NCBI RefSeq assembly: GCF_001544575.2
Contig: NZ_FCNY02000001.1
Coordinates: forward strand, 372,001-436,000
Direction: 5' to 3'
Length of the DNA: 64,000 nt
From: Caballeronia cordobensis
Lineage (GTDB): Bacteria > Pseudomonadota > Gammaproteobacteria > Burkholderiales > Burkholderiaceae
Part shown: positions 63,517 through 64,000 of the stretch, one piece after another
Position numbering within the stretch: position 1 is the first letter of the stretch
How the letters are laid out: the number at the start of each line of letters is the position of its first letter
Program-made: the position numbers and the translations under genes
Notes under the pieces: generated by a model
What the model was told of the DNA's origin: nothing
The model's database searches: none
The model's input: only the letters and a program-made list of their open reading frames with translations

Positions 63517-63843
63517 ATATGGACTTCAGAAATATAGTCCGCGCCGCGGTAGTAATTTCCTAAGAATTTCCTTTCAGATTAAACAGTTACGGGGTTGCAC
63601 TTATTGTGCAGTGCAATTTTGAACGGTTAATCTCTGTTACGTCAGGGCGCAGTCATTTCCGTGCCTGGACGTTCGCAGCGATGCCCCGTTTTGAAGCCAA
63701 TTGTCATGCCTTATTCGGGCATGACTCCCGGAACCCGCAGCCGATACTGCTCAATACGAGCAGCGCGATAGGTTTGACTTCAAAAGTTGTCAGGGTCACG
63801 CCGTATCAACGCATTGATTGGAAGCGCGGTCGGAGTTCAACGG
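63517..63843. other. A/T-richer leader region before the terminal gene
   Basis: 327 bp without a gene. It holds an RcsB/BvgA-like box (63556-63574), an inverted repeat TTGCAC-N10-GTGCAA (63595-63616) and a CATGCC / GGGCATG hairpin (near 63703-63722). These imply a strongly regulated promoter for the gene at 63844. Confidence 0.6.
63556..63574. promoter_or_regulatory. Second RcsB/BvgA-like box
   Basis: TTTCCTAAGAATTTCCTTT contains the BvgA heptad TTTCCTA and TAAGAA followed by TTCCT, similar to the flhDC-upstream box at 32150-32164. It lies about 270 bp upstream of the terminal gene. Confidence 0.4.
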
Positions 63844-64000
63844 ATGGCGATCAGAACCTGGTTAGTCGGATGCAGCATGGTGTGCTCGCTCGCGACGTCG
63901 TTCGTCACATCCGCGGCGCGCGCCGAACCCATCGGCGGCGTGCGTCAGTCCGAAGGTCTCCAGGCGCCCGCGTTCACGCAATCGCTCTCGCGCATCCCCG
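63844..64000 (+). CDS. Exported protein, N-terminus only (runs off window)
   Basis: 52 residues are visible. Signal peptide MAIRTWLVGCSMVCSLATSF with cleavage likely after SAARA, then EPIGGVRQSEGLQAPAF. No domain can be identified in this stretch. The long, regulated leader suggests a surface or polysaccharide-linked gene, but this is inference. Confidence 0.6.
   Translation, partial: MAIRTWLVGCSMVCSLATSFVTSAARAEPIGGVRQSEGLQAPAFTQSLSRIP

Noticed and set aside
1..64000. tRNA, rRNA, CRISPR arrays, insertion sequences or prophage genes
   Set aside because: None were recognised by eye. No repeated spacer pattern, transposase motif or integrase was seen; a short tRNA could still have been missed without a search tool.

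Overview
The window is about 64 kb of GC-rich chromosome (roughly 63-65% by eye). It comes from a motile betaproteobacterium of the Burkholderiaceae, most likely Burkholderia, Paraburkholderia or Caballeronia. The evidence is the family content (PhaM, DUF3567, DUF1840, DUF2844/DUF3443, DUF3108), the two-gene form of MetH, and the flhDC-motAB-che block. No tRNA, rRNA, CRISPR array, insertion sequence or prophage was seen. Most genes are housekeeping, and accessory character is limited to a few islands.

Layout. 1-674 is the 5' part of a CarH/LitR-like MerR regulator with a cobalamin domain, cut by the window edge. 936-1691 is phaM. 1737-5748 is a small catabolic unit (enoyl-CoA hydratase, lone periplasmic binding protein, fumarylacetoacetate-hydrolase-family enzyme) facing an IclR regulator. 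5856-17708 is mostly rightward housekeeping: DUF3108, an alpha/beta hydrolase, DUF3567, split metH, a small basic secreted protein, DUF1840, argS, a SPOR protein, dsbA and a short-chain dehydrogenase. 17770-19626 encodes a DUF2844/DUF3443 secreted pair; the DUF3443 lipoprotein has the landmarks of a pepsin-type protease.

Motility. 19880-31961 is one leftward block: flhD, flhC, then motA, motB, cheY1, cheA, cheW, a chemoreceptor, cheR, cheD, cheB, cheY2, cheZ. A sigma-28 promoter precedes motA. CheD ends in three exact-length 15-residue repeats. 32575-40702 holds a glycosyltransferase, aqpZ, a HAD phosphatase, a BadF-type kinase, tag, a tandem pair of small paralogous genes, rpsU and an aldo/keto reductase. 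40822-44098 is fliC (with a sigma-28 promoter), fliD and fliT. 44312-50872 looks like a flagellin-modification island: two PLP-aminotransferase-fold proteins, a WbqC protein, a GNAT acetyltransferase, a phytanoyl-CoA-type dioxygenase and a TPR/SPINDLY-type glycosyltransferase. Just beyond it, at 51076-51102, is an exact sigma-28 consensus promoter with no gene to drive. It is followed by two perfect hairpins, a good candidate for a flagellar-regulon small RNA of about 75 nt and the most interesting signal found here.

Right part. 51201-59681 carries a Na+/Ca2+ exchanger-family protein, an orphan DppA-like binding protein, a metallo-beta-lactamase-fold hydrolase, a LiuR-like MerR regulator with its own 19-bp-spacer promoter, and aceK, can and a thiolase. 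59719-60382 is a PIN toxin with an unusual antitoxin. 60476-63516 is a UbiH/UbiM-type monooxygenase, a short-chain dehydrogenase, a glutathione S-transferase and YchJ. A secreted or exported protein begins at 63844 and runs off the window.

Together the motility genes form the usual hierarchy: FlhDC on top, then FliA (outside the window), then motA-che, fliC and possibly the small RNA. The glycosylation island beside fliC would decorate the filament.
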